Part shown: one piece after another, positions 7,403 through 14,767 of the stretch
Layout of the letters: each line of letters opens with the position of its first letter
How positions within the stretch are numbered: position 1 is the stretch's first letter
Assembly: GCA_016280345.1 (NCBI GenBank)
Contig: JAEEGN010000277.1
Span: 1-15,828, forward strand
Length of the DNA: 15,828 nucleotides
Origin: Selenomonadaceae bacterium
GTDB taxonomy: Bacteria; Bacillota; Negativicutes; Selenomonadales; Selenomonadaceae
Reading direction: 5' to 3'
The notes under the pieces: model-generated
Database searches by the model: none
The model's input: only the letters and a program-made list of their open reading frames with translations
Told to the model about the DNA's origin: nothing
Translations under genes and position numbers: made by a program

Positions 7403-8611
7403 TTATCGCAGGGCTTCCTTGAGGACAGCCAGATTCTTTTCCATGACGGCAAGATACGAAGCCCCCCTGGCGACGTCCTGGGCCGTCGTCCCCTGCATGG
7501 AGTCGAGGGCCAGCACCTTCGCCGTCGTGCCGGGGGCGTTCCGGAGGATGGCCTGGGCGATGCGCTTGTCGCCGCCCTCGATGACGAGGACGGCGGGGAG
7601 CTTCAGCTCGCTGAGCTTGCCGGCGAGGAAGGCCACCGTCTGGAAGCTGGCCTCGGTCTCGGCGGAGCAGCCGGGGAAGGCGGCGTAATAAGTAAGGCCG
7701 TAGTCCTCCGTCAGATAGCGGAAGGGGAACCGGTCGCCAAAGAGCAGCGTCCGCCGCGGGGACTCCTGCACCGCCTTCTGATAGGCGCCGTCCAGGGCCG
7801 CCAGTTTCTCCTTGTAAGCGGCGGCGTTCTTCCGGTACGTCTCCGCCTGTTTGGCGTCGGCTTTCGCCAAAGCGTCGGCAATGGTGTCGGTGAGGACGGC
7901 GGCGTTCTTCAGCGACAGCCAGATATGCTCGTCATACTCCGGCGCGGCGTGGCGGTGGCCGGCCTCCTCGTGACGGGACGCTCCGGCGGCTTCGCGGTCA
8001 TGCGCGTGTTCGCGGTCGTGGTCATGTTCGTGTTCGTGTCCATGCTCGTGTTCGTGGTCATGCGCATGCTCGTGCTCGTGTTTGTGGTCATGTTCGTGTT
8101 CATGCGCCTGGCCTTGCTCCGGCGGCACAGCCTTCTCGTGCTCGTGGTCCGGCGCCGGTTCCTTTTCATGGTCATGCGCCGGTTCGTGATCGTGGTGATG
8201 ATGACCGGCCTCCATGCCCTCGACGTGCTCCTCGGCCCGGGCGCGAGTGCCCAGCGCCTCCATGAGGTTCACGACAACCATGTCCTTGTTCGTCGCTTCC
8301 TTCAGGGCATCCTTCACCCAGCCGTCGGACTCGCCGCCGACGTAAACGAAAACGTCGGCCGTCGAAACCTTCATCAAATCCTCGGCGCTGGGCTGGTAGC
8401 TGTGCATGTCAATGCCCCGGCCCAGGAGCAGCGTGAGCTCGACGCCCCCCGCGTCCCCCAGGACGGCCCGCGTCCAATCGTAGAGCGGGAAGATCGTCGT
8501 GACGACTTTCATCTTCTTCGCCGGGGCGCTGTCCGCCGCCGGCTTCGTTCCCCCGCAGCCCGCCAGGCACAAGAGCGCCGCCAGGGCGAGGAAAACCCAA
8601 ACCTTTTTCAT
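7403..8611 (-). CDS. znuA: Zinc-binding lipoprotein with very long His-rich loop
   Basis: The 402-residue cluster A-I metal-binding protein captures zinc outside the inner membrane and hands it to ZnuB. It starts with a lipoprotein signal (KKVWVFLALAALLCLAG-C, Cys19). The N lobe follows with VVTTIFPLYDWTRAVLGD and a ligand His in DMHSYQPS (about residue 70). A loop from about 137 to 221 is made largely of HE/HD repeats, with roughly 30 His counted between MEAG and EHIW. The ligand His in DEHIWLSLKNA (about 229) comes next, then the C lobe with LFGDRFPFRYL, where many relatives have a third His and this one has Asp (about 293), and VIEGGDKRIA with Glu about 345. Typical homologues have a much shorter His loop. 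ATG at 8611 is preferred over an upstream in-frame TTG because GGAGG (8622-8618) is 6 bases before it. Second gene of the operon. Confidence 0.93.
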   Translation of the reverse strand: MKKVWVFLALAALLCLAGCGGTKPAADSAPAKKMKVVTTIFPLYDWTRAVLGDAGGVELTLLLGRGIDMHSYQPSAEDLMKVSTADVFVYVGGESDGWVKDALKEATNKDMVVVNLMEALGTRARAEEHVEGMEAGHHHHDHEPAHDHEKEPAPDHEHEKAVPPEQGQAHEHEHDHKHEHEHAHDHEHEHGHEHEHDHDREHAHDREAAGASRHEEAGHRHAAPEYDEHIWLSLKNAAVLTDTIADALAKADAKQAETYRKNAAAYKEKLAALDGAYQKAVQESPRRTLLFGDRFPFRYLTEDYGLTYYAAFPGCSAETEASFQTVAFLAGKLSELKLPAVLVIEGGDKRIAQAILRNAPGTTAKVLALDSMQGTTAQDVARGASYLAVMEKNLAVLKEALR

Positions 8612-8657
8612 GGCCAACCTCCGAAATATAGAATCTTTCCCCGGCCGGAACCGGACG

Positions 8658-9077
8658 CTATTCGCCCTTCCCGCCGGCCGCCGCTTTCGCCCGGCACTCC
8701 GGGCAGGTGCCGTAGAGTACCGTCCGCCGCGGGTCGAGCTGGAAATCGTGCTCCCCCGAGAGATGGCGCTCCATGGCCTCGAACTCCGGGCACCGGATAT
8801 GGAGCAGCCGCCCGCATTCCTGGCACTTGCAGTGAAGGGCCCGCCCGGCCTCCGGCTCGCCGGCGAAGGCGAAGCAGGCGGGGCTGTTCTCGTCGATGAC
8901 GAATTTCTGCACCAGCCCCTCGCGCATCATCGCCTCCACCTGCCGGTAGGCGGTGGTGGTGCCGATGGGTTTCCCCAGCGACTGGCAGCGGGCGACGATG
9001 TCCGCCACCGTGAGGTGGCAGCCGGCGCTTCGCAGAACCTCCAGGATGATCTGGCGCTGTTTCGTCATGTATCTCAC
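8658..9077 (-). CDS. Fur-family metalloregulator, probably Zur
   Basis: The 139-residue repressor of the Fur superfamily has an N-terminal winged helix (MTKQRQIILEVLRSAGCHLT, then DIVARC, GTTTAYRQVEAM with the recognition helix) and a C-terminal metal and dimer domain. H82-C-K-C85-x-x-C88-G and C125-x-x-C128 form the structural zinc site, and H93 and H110 are likely sensor ligands. Zur-type zinc sensing is inferred from the three zinc-uptake genes that follow; Fur or PerR cannot be excluded by sequence alone. The start is probably GTG at 9077, since AAGGAG (9092-9087) is 9 bases before it; the ATG at 9086 touches the ribosome site and the ATG at 9068 is 18 bases away. The open frame extends further upstream, but that part contains the promoter. 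It leads the operon, so it probably autoregulates. Confidence 0.9.
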   Translation of the reverse strand: MRYMTKQRQIILEVLRSAGCHLTVADIVARCQSLGKPIGTTTAYRQVEAMMREGLVQKFVIDENSPACFAFAGEPEAGRALHCKCQECGRLLHIRCPEFEAMERHLSGEHDFQLDPRRTVLYGTCPECRAKAAAGGKGE

Positions 9078-9129
9078 GCGGTCCATCTCCTTCGGCGTGC
9101 ATCTCGGTCTGATTCCGGCAATTTGAAAA

Positions 9130-9154
9130 CCGTTTCTGATTTTAGCAGAATCGG
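9130..9154. promoter_or_regulatory. Candidate Fur/Zur operator palindrome
   Basis: The arms CCGTTTCTG (9130-9138) and CAGAATCGG (9146-9154) are inverted with 8 of 9 matches around a 7-base centre, ATTTTAG. The -10 box of the fur-znuACB promoter lies in the centre, so a bound dimer would block polymerase. It does not match the B. subtilis Zur or Fur box that I remember, so the assignment comes from position and symmetry. Confidence 0.55.
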
Positions 9155-9167
9155 AAAATGGTGTCAA
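9139..9167 (-). promoter_or_regulatory. Promoter of the fur-znuACB operon
   Basis: On the minus strand the -35 is TTGACA (9167-9162), the spacer is 17 bases and the -10 is TAAAAT (9144-9139), close to the σ70/σA consensus. The start site would be near 9132, about 55 bases upstream of the GTG start. Confidence 0.85.
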
Positions 9168-9207
9168 TAGATTTGGGAACGATTTCCGGTTTTTCGCGCA
9201 GAACCAT

Positions 9208-9236
9208 TTGACAGACGGCCCAATGTCTTTTATCAT
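9208..9236 (+). promoter_or_regulatory. Promoter of the epimerase gene group
   Basis: The -35 is TTGACA (9208-9213), the spacer is 17 bases and the -10 is TATCAT (9231-9236). It is divergent from the zinc-operon promoter, with about 40 bases between the two -35 boxes. The leader it makes carries a perfect 7-bp hairpin CGCGCCG/CGGCGCG (9270-9276 and 9283-9289) just before the ribosome site. Confidence 0.82.
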
Positions 9237-9310
9237 AAAGAGGTAAGTTTTTCCGCGGGAAAATCCAGACGCGCCGATTTCCCGGCGCGGAGTACGGGGA
9301 GCGATATGTC

Positions 9311-10243
9311 TTGAAGGTTTTGGTAACAGGCGGAGCCGGGTTCATCGGCTCCCATCTCATGGAGCGGCTGCTGGCCGCCGGCGACAACGCGGTGGCGCTG
9401 GACAACCTCGTCACCGGGCGGCGGGAGAACCTGCCGGCGGAGGCGGAGCTCATCGAGATGGACGTACTCGACGAGAAATTCGCCGGCGTCGTGGCCGCGG
9501 GGCGGTTCGACGCCATCGTACACCTGGCGGGGCAGACGATGGTCTCGTCCTCCATTGACGATCCGGCGCGGGACGCCGGGCAGAATATTCTGGGCACCAT
9601 CCGCGTCCTCGAGGCGGCGCGCCACAGCAATACCGAGCGGGTGATTTTCGCCTCCACCGCCGCCAGCTACGGCAACGTACCCGAAGGCGATTTGCCCATC
9701 AAGGAGACGCGGCGGCGGGCCCCCATGTCCTTCTACGGGCTCAGCAAGGTTACGGCGGAGCAGTACCTCGACCTCTACCATCAGGTATTTGACCTCGACT
9801 CGATCACGCTGCGCTTCGCCAACGTCTATGGCGAGCGCCAGGGCGACGGCGGCGAGGGCGGCGTCATCAGCATCTTCGCCCGGGCCGTGGCGCGGGGCGA
9901 GGACATCACCATCTTCGGCGACGGCGAGCAGACGCGGGATTTCGTGTACGCCGGAGACATCGCCGAGGGCATCCGGGCCGCGCTGACCACGAAGGAGGTC
10001 AACGCCGCCTATAATCTCAGTACCCAGACCCAGACGAGCCTGCGAGAGCTGGTGAACATCCTGTCCAACATCGTGGGCCGGCGCGTCATCCCGAAGTACG
10101 GGCCGGAGCGTCCCGGCGACATCTACAAGTCCATGCTCTCCAACGGCCGGGCCCGCCGGGGCCTGGGCTGGAAGCCGGCGGTATCGCTGGAAGAAGGCCT
10201 GCGCCGCACTTACGAATACTTCCGGCAGACCGCGACTCTTTGA
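9311..10243 (+). CDS. NAD-dependent sugar epimerase/dehydratase (UDP-glucose 4-epimerase-like)
   Basis: The 310-residue extended short-chain dehydrogenase has the Rossmann glycine motif TGGAGFIGS (6-14), D31 after the second strand (selects NAD over NADP), HLAGQ (71-75), STAASYG (115-121), and the catalytic pair Y142-x-x-x-K146 in FYGLSK. The nucleotide-sugar part includes RFANVYGERQ and DFVYAGDIAEG. The pattern fits GalE-type epimerases that interconvert UDP-glucose/galactose or their N-acetyl forms for surface polysaccharide. Other sugar-nucleotide epimerases or dehydratases are possible, so no symbol is given. The start is a TTG at 9311 preceded by GGGGAG (9296-9301). The nearby ATG at 9306 is out of frame and meets a stop after two codons. 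It is the first gene of a plus-strand group with the DUF218 protein and the second kinase. Confidence 0.9.
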   Translation: MKVLVTGGAGFIGSHLMERLLAAGDNAVALDNLVTGRRENLPAEAELIEMDVLDEKFAGVVAAGRFDAIVHLAGQTMVSSSIDDPARDAGQNILGTIRVLEAARHSNTERVIFASTAASYGNVPEGDLPIKETRRRAPMSFYGLSKVTAEQYLDLYHQVFDLDSITLRFANVYGERQGDGGEGGVISIFARAVARGEDITIFGDGEQTRDFVYAGDIAEGIRAALTTKEVNAAYNLSTQTQTSLRELVNILSNIVGRRVIPKYGPERPGDIYKSMLSNGRARRGLGWKPAVSLEEGLRRTYEYFRQTATL

Positions 10244-10310
10244 CAGGCGCGGCGCTTTCCGCCAGGAAACGGCTTCCGGGCCGAAACACCAACAGCGTGA
10301 GGAAACCATC

Positions 10311-10358
10311 ATGCGCTTACGACGGATAGCCGCTCCCTCGAAGGGGGCGGCTTCATGA
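10311..10358 (+). CDS. 15-codon leader-like ORF overlapping the DUF218 gene
   Basis: ATG at 10311 follows GAGGAAA (10299-10305) with good spacing and encodes [15 protein letters not shown]. Its TGA (10356-10358) overlaps the ATG of the next gene as ATGA. The only ribosome-site-like run for that next gene, GGGGG (10343-10347), is inside the mini-ORF and also in a 10-bp hairpin (10328-10337 with 10343-10352). Translation of the mini-ORF would open this hairpin and deliver ribosomes to the DUF218 start. The peptide is basic at its start and not otherwise recognisable. A coupling function is inferred. Confidence 0.45.
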   Translation: MRLRRIAAPSKGAAS

Positions 10359-11113
10359 TCTATCTGCTGAAGTTTGGCGCCAGCTTCATCCTGCCGCCGG
10401 GCATCTTTTTCGTCCTCTTCACCCTGATCGCGGCCTGGGCCTGGCGGCGGGGAGAGCGACGCATCGCCGGCGCGATCCTGGCGGTGACCTTCGTTTTCTA
10501 TCTGCTCTCCACCAGTATCGTCGGCGACGCCCTGCTGCGGGGGCTGGAATCGCAGTACACGCCGCCGGCCGAACCCGCGGGCGACGTCATCGTCGTCCTG
10601 GGCGGCGGGGCGACGAAGGACACGCCGGACGTGGACGGCACCGGCAGTCTCTGCGCCAGTCCGGCCAGCCGCCTTTTGACGGCAGCCCGGCTCTGGCGGC
10701 GGCTCCATATCCCGGTGCTGCTCTCCGGCGGCCAGGTCTATGAGGACAGCGGTCCCGAGGCCTGGATCGGCCGCCGGGTGCTCATGGGCCTCGGGGTGCC
10801 GGCGGAGGATATCCTGATGGAAACGGAGAGCCTAAACACCACCCAGAACGCCATCTACACCGCGACCATGCTCCGGGAAAACGGCTTCTCCCGCCCCATC
10901 CTCGTGACCTCGGCTTTCCACATGCCCCGATCCGTGCTTTGCTTCGCCAAACAGGGTTTCGAAGTCGTGCCCTATCCGGCGGATTTCCAGGCGAACCGCG
11001 TGGCCCGGGACTTCCACTACTCGCGATTGCGTCCCCAGTCAGACGCTCTCTCCGCCAGCGCCGTGGTCCTCCAGGAGCGCCTGCGGACGCTGGTGACCGT
11101 CCTGTTTGAATGA
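10355..11113 (+). CDS. DUF218 / YdcF-ElyC family membrane protein
   Basis: The 252-residue protein has two N-terminal membrane helices (about 9-30 and 37-55) and a DUF218 domain with the family's conserved pieces: VIVVLGGG (78-85), a Ser/Arg region SRLLTAARL (105-113), LLSGG (122-126), the acidic/Asn motif [12 protein letters not shown] (155-166) and [10 protein letters not shown] (184-193). ElyC and SanA of E. coli belong to this family and act in envelope biogenesis, linked to peptidoglycan and undecaprenyl-phosphate use; the biochemical activity is not well settled. Its place after a sugar epimerase suits an envelope polysaccharide role. It overlaps the preceding mini-ORF by ATGA, and its own TGA overlaps an ATG (11110) in frame with the following kinase. 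Confidence 0.88.
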   Translation: MIYLLKFGASFILPPGIFFVLFTLIAAWAWRRGERRIAGAILAVTFVFYLLSTSIVGDALLRGLESQYTPPAEPAGDVIVVLGGGATKDTPDVDGTGSLCASPASRLLTAARLWRRLHIPVLLSGGQVYEDSGPEAWIGRRVLMGLGVPAEDILMETESLNTTQNAIYTATMLRENGFSRPILVTSAFHMPRSVLCFAKQGFEVVPYPADFQANRVARDFHYSRLRPQSDALSASAVVLQERLRTLVTVLFE

Positions 11114-11148
11114 TCTTCGTTTTTCCTGCTATCGAGGAGGCGTCTGCC

Positions 11149-14100
11149 ATGAAAACTTTTGCCAGGCCGTCCGCCGGACGACGTTTCCGGCGGCTGGCCG
11201 TCCCGGTCTTCTTCGCGGCGCTCCTGGCCGTTCTTTTCCCGCTGGCCGTCGCCTGCGCCCAGACGGCGGAAACCGTCCGGGTCGGCTACTATGAGAACGA
11301 GGTTTTCCAGGAGGGCGCGAACCCCGGCGCGGTCAAGAGCGGCTATGCCTATGAGTATTACCGCAAGCTCTCCGAATACACCGGCTGGAAATATGAATAC
11401 GTCTATGGCAGCTACAGCGATCTTTACGCGAAGCTGCTTTCGGGCGAGATTGATCTCCTGGCCGGCCTCGCCTGGAAAGAGGACCGCGCCGGGATCATCG
11501 GCTATCCCCAAGCCGCCATGGGGCACGAGGACTACAAGCTGCTCAAGCACGACGCGGACGGAGCCGCCACCGCCGACCCCGCCACGCTCTCCGGGCGGAC
11601 CATCGGCGTCCTCGACAGCGCCATAACCGACGTCCTGCGCCGCTACCTCGGCGAGCATCAGTCAACGGCCGTGATACGGACCTTCCCCGACTATGAATCG
11701 CTTTTTTCCTCCTTCGACGCGCGGGACATCGACATCCTGGCGGCGGAAGGCGACGGCGCCTATGGGCGCAGCCACGCCGAAGTACTCGGCACCTTCGGCA
11801 CGTCCGACTATTACCTGTGCGTGAACGTCCGCCGCCCGGACCTCCTTGCCGCCCTCAACACTGCCCAAATGCAGCTGGCGACGGAAGAGCCGAACTATCT
11901 CAACTCCCTGCGCACGAAATATTATCCGTCCAGCATCTACGCCCGCGCCTTCTCCGCCGCCGAGAAAGAGTGGCTGGCCGCGCACGACACCTTACGCGTC
12001 GGCTATCTGGAACATTACCTCCCTTACAGCGACACGGACGAGGCGGGCCGGCCGACAGGCATCGTGCAGGACATCTTCCCGACGATCTGCCAGCGCCTTG
12101 ACATCCACGACCTGACGATCACCTACACCGGCTACAGGAACTATGACGCGATGATTGCCGATATAGGCGCCGGCCAAATCGACGTGGCCTTTCCCATCGG
12201 CGGCGGCCTCTTCTATTCCGAGGAAAGCAACCTCTATCAGTCCACGCCGGTCACCACCTCGTCCCCCGAGCTCGTCTACAAGGGCGCCTACACCGAGGAA
12301 ACCGCGAAACGCTTCGCGGTGAACGAAAGCAACCGCATGCAGTATTTCTACGTCCGCACGAATTTCCCGGAAGCGGAAATCAAGCTCTGTCCCTCCATCG
12401 ACGCCTGCCTGGAAGCCGTGCTTACCGGCGAAGCGGGCTGCACCACCCTCAACGGCCTGCGGGCCAACGATATCATAAAAAACAGCCGCTATAAAGACCT
12501 TTCCCTCCGGCGGCTCCCCAAAAGCGATGACCGCTCCTTCGGCGTGGAAATCGGCAACGAAGGCCTGCTGAAGTTCCTGAACCGGGGCATCAACGTGCTC
12601 GGCAGCGACTATGCGCAAAACCAGGCATATCGCTACACCAGCGGCCTCTATTCTCACAGCCTCGCCGATCTATTGCGGGAGCACATGGCCTTCTTCGGAA
12701 CGATTGCCTTAACAGTCGCCGCGCTGATCATTTTTTTCCTCGTCCGTGACCGGCGGCGCACCAAAAAGGAAGTCCGCGAGAAAGAAGCCGCCCGGCTGGA
12801 GCTCGAGGCGAAAAACCGGGAACTGGCGGAAAGCCAGGTCGCCCTCTCGGATGCTTTGGCGGCAGCGGAGCACGCCAACCGCGCCAAGACCATCTTCCTC
12901 AACAATATGTCCCATGACATCCGCACCCCTATGAACGCCATCATCGGCTTTACCGCGCTGGCGGCGACGCATATCGAAAACCGGGAGCGGGTACAGGACT
13001 ACCTGACGAAAATCTCCGTTTCCAGCCAGCACCTGCTTTCCCTGATCAACGACGTGCTGGATATGAGCCGCATCGAAAGCGGGAAAATGACGATCGAAGA
13101 AGCGGAACTCCATCTGCCGGACCTGATCCACGACCTCAAAAGCATCCTCCAGTCCAACGTCGCGGCGAAGCAACTCGATTTCTTCATCGACGCCCAGGAC
13201 ATCACCAGCGAAGACATTGTTACCGACAAGCTCCGGCTCAACCAGGTGCTGCTGAACCTCCTGTCCAACGCCATCAAGTTCACGCCCAGCGGCGGCACCG
13301 TCAGCTTCCGCGTCATCGAGAAGCCGCACCCGGCCGCGGGTTTCACGACGCTGGAGTTCCGGGTCAAGGATAACGGCATCGGCATGAGTCCCGAGTTCCA
13401 GAAAACCATCTTCGAAGCCTTCACCCGGGAACGGAACACCACCGTGAGCGGCATCCAGGGTACCGGCCTCGGCATGGCCATCACGAAGAATATCGTGGAC
13501 ATGCTGGGCGGCGAAATCGTCGTAAACAGCGAGGAAGGAAAGGGCAGCGAATTCATCGTCACCCTCCCCTGCAAGACCGGCCAGCCGACGAAAGTGGAGG
13601 AGCTGCCGGAGCTGAAGGGCCTGCGGGCGCTGGTGGCGGACGACGACACGAATACCTGCCTCTCCGTCTGCGCCATGCTCCGAAGCATCGGGATGCGCCC
13701 CGATTGGACGAACTACGGGAAAGAAGCGGTCATCCGGGCGACCGATGCCCGGGACCAGGCCGACGAATTCCGCGTCTATATCATCGACTGGCTGATGCCC
13801 GACCTGAACGGCATCGAGACGGTGCGCCGCATCCGTAAAGTCGTCGGCGCCAGCGCCCCCATCATCATCCTCACCGCCTATGACTGGAGCGACATCGAGG
13901 ACGAGGCGCGGAGCGCCGGCGTCACCGCCTTCTGCTCCAAGCCCTTGTTCCTCTCCGACCTGCGGAACATCCTGGCAGAGCCCTTCCGCCTTCCCGCCGG
14001 CGCCCCGCCTGCTCCGGAGCAGGCGCCGTCCCCCGGCTTCGAAGGCAAGCGGGTACTGCTCGCCGAGGATTTCGACGTGAACCAGATGATTGCCACCGAA

Positions 14101-14421
14101 ATCCTGGAAGGCGCCGGCTTCGCGGTCGAAATCGCCAACGACGGCACGGAAGCGGTGGAAAAAATGACAGCCGCCCCGCCGGGCTACTATGACATCATCC
14201 TCATGGACATCCAGATGCCGCAGATGAACGGCTACGAAGCCGCCCGGCGCATCCGCGCCCTGGACGACCCGGAAAAAGCCAGCATCCCCATCGTTGCCGT
14301 CACGGCAAACGCCTTCGAGGAAGATCGTAAGCAGGCCCTGGAAGCCGGCATGAACACCCACCTGGCCAAGCCCTACGACATCCCGAAAATGATGGAAACG
14401 CTGGCAGCGATCCTGAAATAG
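11149..14421 (+). CDS. Hybrid sensor histidine kinase with two solute-binding domains (BvgS-like), HK-REC-REC
   Basis: The product has 1090 residues. A signal peptide (about 1-37, cleavage likely after ACA) is followed by two periplasmic SBP_bac_3 (amino-acid-binding-type) domains. The first starts at [13 protein letters not shown] (about 41) and the second at [14 protein letters not shown] (about 280). A membrane helix at about 513-533 comes next, then coiled coil 535-575. HisKA has H589 in [16 protein letters not shown]; HATPase has N703/N707, DNGIGM (741-746) and GTGLGM (771-776). Receiver 1 has acidic residues 831-833, D880, T909 and K931. Receiver 2 has E973/D974, D1020, T1052 and K1074. 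Tandem Venus-flytrap sensors recall BvgS and EvgS, but here there is no PAS domain and no HPt. The ligand may be an amino acid or similar small solute. ATG 11149 is chosen for GAGGAGG 8 bases upstream and the signal peptide; ATG 11110 would add 13 residues. Confidence 0.93.
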   Translation: MKTFARPSAGRRFRRLAVPVFFAALLAVLFPLAVACAQTAETVRVGYYENEVFQEGANPGAVKSGYAYEYYRKLSEYTGWKYEYVYGSYSDLYAKLLSGEIDLLAGLAWKEDRAGIIGYPQAAMGHEDYKLLKHDADGAATADPATLSGRTIGVLDSAITDVLRRYLGEHQSTAVIRTFPDYESLFSSFDARDIDILAAEGDGAYGRSHAEVLGTFGTSDYYLCVNVRRPDLLAALNTAQMQLATEEPNYLNSLRTKYYPSSIYARAFSAAEKEWLAAHDTLRVGYLEHYLPYSDTDEAGRPTGIVQDIFPTICQRLDIHDLTITYTGYRNYDAMIADIGAGQIDVAFPIGGGLFYSEESNLYQSTPVTTSSPELVYKGAYTEETAKRFAVNESNRMQYFYVRTNFPEAEIKLCPSIDACLEAVLTGEAGCTTLNGLRANDIIKNSRYKDLSLRRLPKSDDRSFGVEIGNEGLLKFLNRGINVLGSDYAQNQAYRYTSGLYSHSLADLLREHMAFFGTIALTVAALIIFFLVRDRRRTKKEVREKEAARLELEAKNRELAESQVALSDALAAAEHANRAKTIFLNNMSHDIRTPMNAIIGFTALAATHIENRERVQDYLTKISVSSQHLLSLINDVLDMSRIESGKMTIEEAELHLPDLIHDLKSILQSNVAAKQLDFFIDAQDITSEDIVTDKLRLNQVLLNLLSNAIKFTPSGGTVSFRVIEKPHPAAGFTTLEFRVKDNGIGMSPEFQKTIFEAFTRERNTTVSGIQGTGLGMAITKNIVDMLGGEIVVNSEEGKGSEFIVTLPCKTGQPTKVEELPELKGLRALVADDDTNTCLSVCAMLRSIGMRPDWTNYGKEAVIRATDARDQADEFRVYIIDWLMPDLNGIETVRRIRKVVGASAPIIILTAYDWSDIEDEARSAGVTAFCSKPLFLSDLRNILAEPFRLPAGAPPAPEQAPSPGFEGKRVLLAEDFDVNQMIATEILEGAGFAVEIANDGTEAVEKMTAAPPGYYDIILMDIQMPQMNGYEAARRIRALDDPEKASIPIVAVTANAFEEDRKQALEAGMNTHLAKPYDIPKMMETLAAILK

Positions 14422-14514
14422 CGGCAGGCGTCGGGCCGGCCGGCCAGTCACCGGACCGGCAAATCCCGCGCGAACCGCCCCGCGGCCAATCCCGGTTCAA
14501 AACCCATACACCCC

Positions 14515-14557
14515 GGAACCCCGGCGCGCTCCGCAGAGAGCCGCCGGGGTTCCTTTT
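14515..14557 (+). terminator. Terminator after the second hybrid kinase
   Basis: A 12-bp perfect stem GGAACCCCGGCG/CGCCGGGGTTCC (14515-14526 with 14542-14553) has a 15-base loop and is followed by TTTTCTT. It closes the epimerase-DUF218-kinase group. The 90 bases between the kinase stop and this hairpin are GC-rich, with a GGCCGGCCGGCC palindrome near 14434, and hold no gene. Confidence 0.82.
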
Positions 14558-14628
14558 CTTCCCGCCGGAAGACTTCCCCTGCCGGTCCCCGATTTTCATT
14601 CTTCTGAGAATTTATTCTCCGCGAAACA

Positions 14629-14657
14629 TTTTCATTCTTTTCTTTCTATGCTATAAT
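14629..14657 (+). promoter_or_regulatory. Promoter of the SPFH gene
   Basis: The -10 is a perfect TATAAT (14652-14657) with an extended TG at 14649-14650, a 17-base spacer and a weak -35, TTTTCA (14629-14634). The surrounding 14590-14690 is markedly AT-rich. The leader to the ATG is about 105 bases, enough for untranslated regulation, but I see no riboswitch fold I can name. The gap 14422-14767 otherwise holds only the terminator above. Confidence 0.75.
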
Positions 14658-14767
14658 CCTATCTAGAATCTTATACTATGCGGAGCTTCGCTTTCGCGGG
14701 TGACGGGGCGCGTTCACCGGCCCCGGCTCGGCGCGGGCAGCTCCCGGACGAACGAAGGAGGAACAAC

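Noticed and set aside
7980..8200. Short-period repeats that might be a CRISPR or minisatellite array
   Set aside because: They are in-frame codons for the His/Glu/Asp repeats of ZnuA, with no spacers of constant length.
5725..8899. Long plus-strand open frames (5725-6813 and 6776-8899) opposite the zinc operon
   Set aside because: Antisense shadows of znuB, znuC, znuA and fur; their Gly/Asp/Gln- or Val/Phe-rich composition mirrors the true codons, including the His-rich loop.
9078..9236. N-terminal extension of the Fur-type regulator
   Set aside because: The open frame continues upstream, but this part carries the consensus promoter and palindrome, and the Fur family begins at the MTKQR helix.
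9233..10708. 491-codon minus-strand open frame
   Set aside because: Antisense to the epimerase and the start of the DUF218 gene; low-complexity shadow.
12709..14451. 580-codon minus-strand open frame
   Set aside because: Antisense to the kinase and receiver part of the second hybrid kinase, with no recognisable domain.
14488..14520. GGTTCAAAACC resembling a tRNA T-loop
   Set aside because: No matching T-stem, anticodon arm or acceptor stem can be built around it, and it runs into the terminator hairpin.
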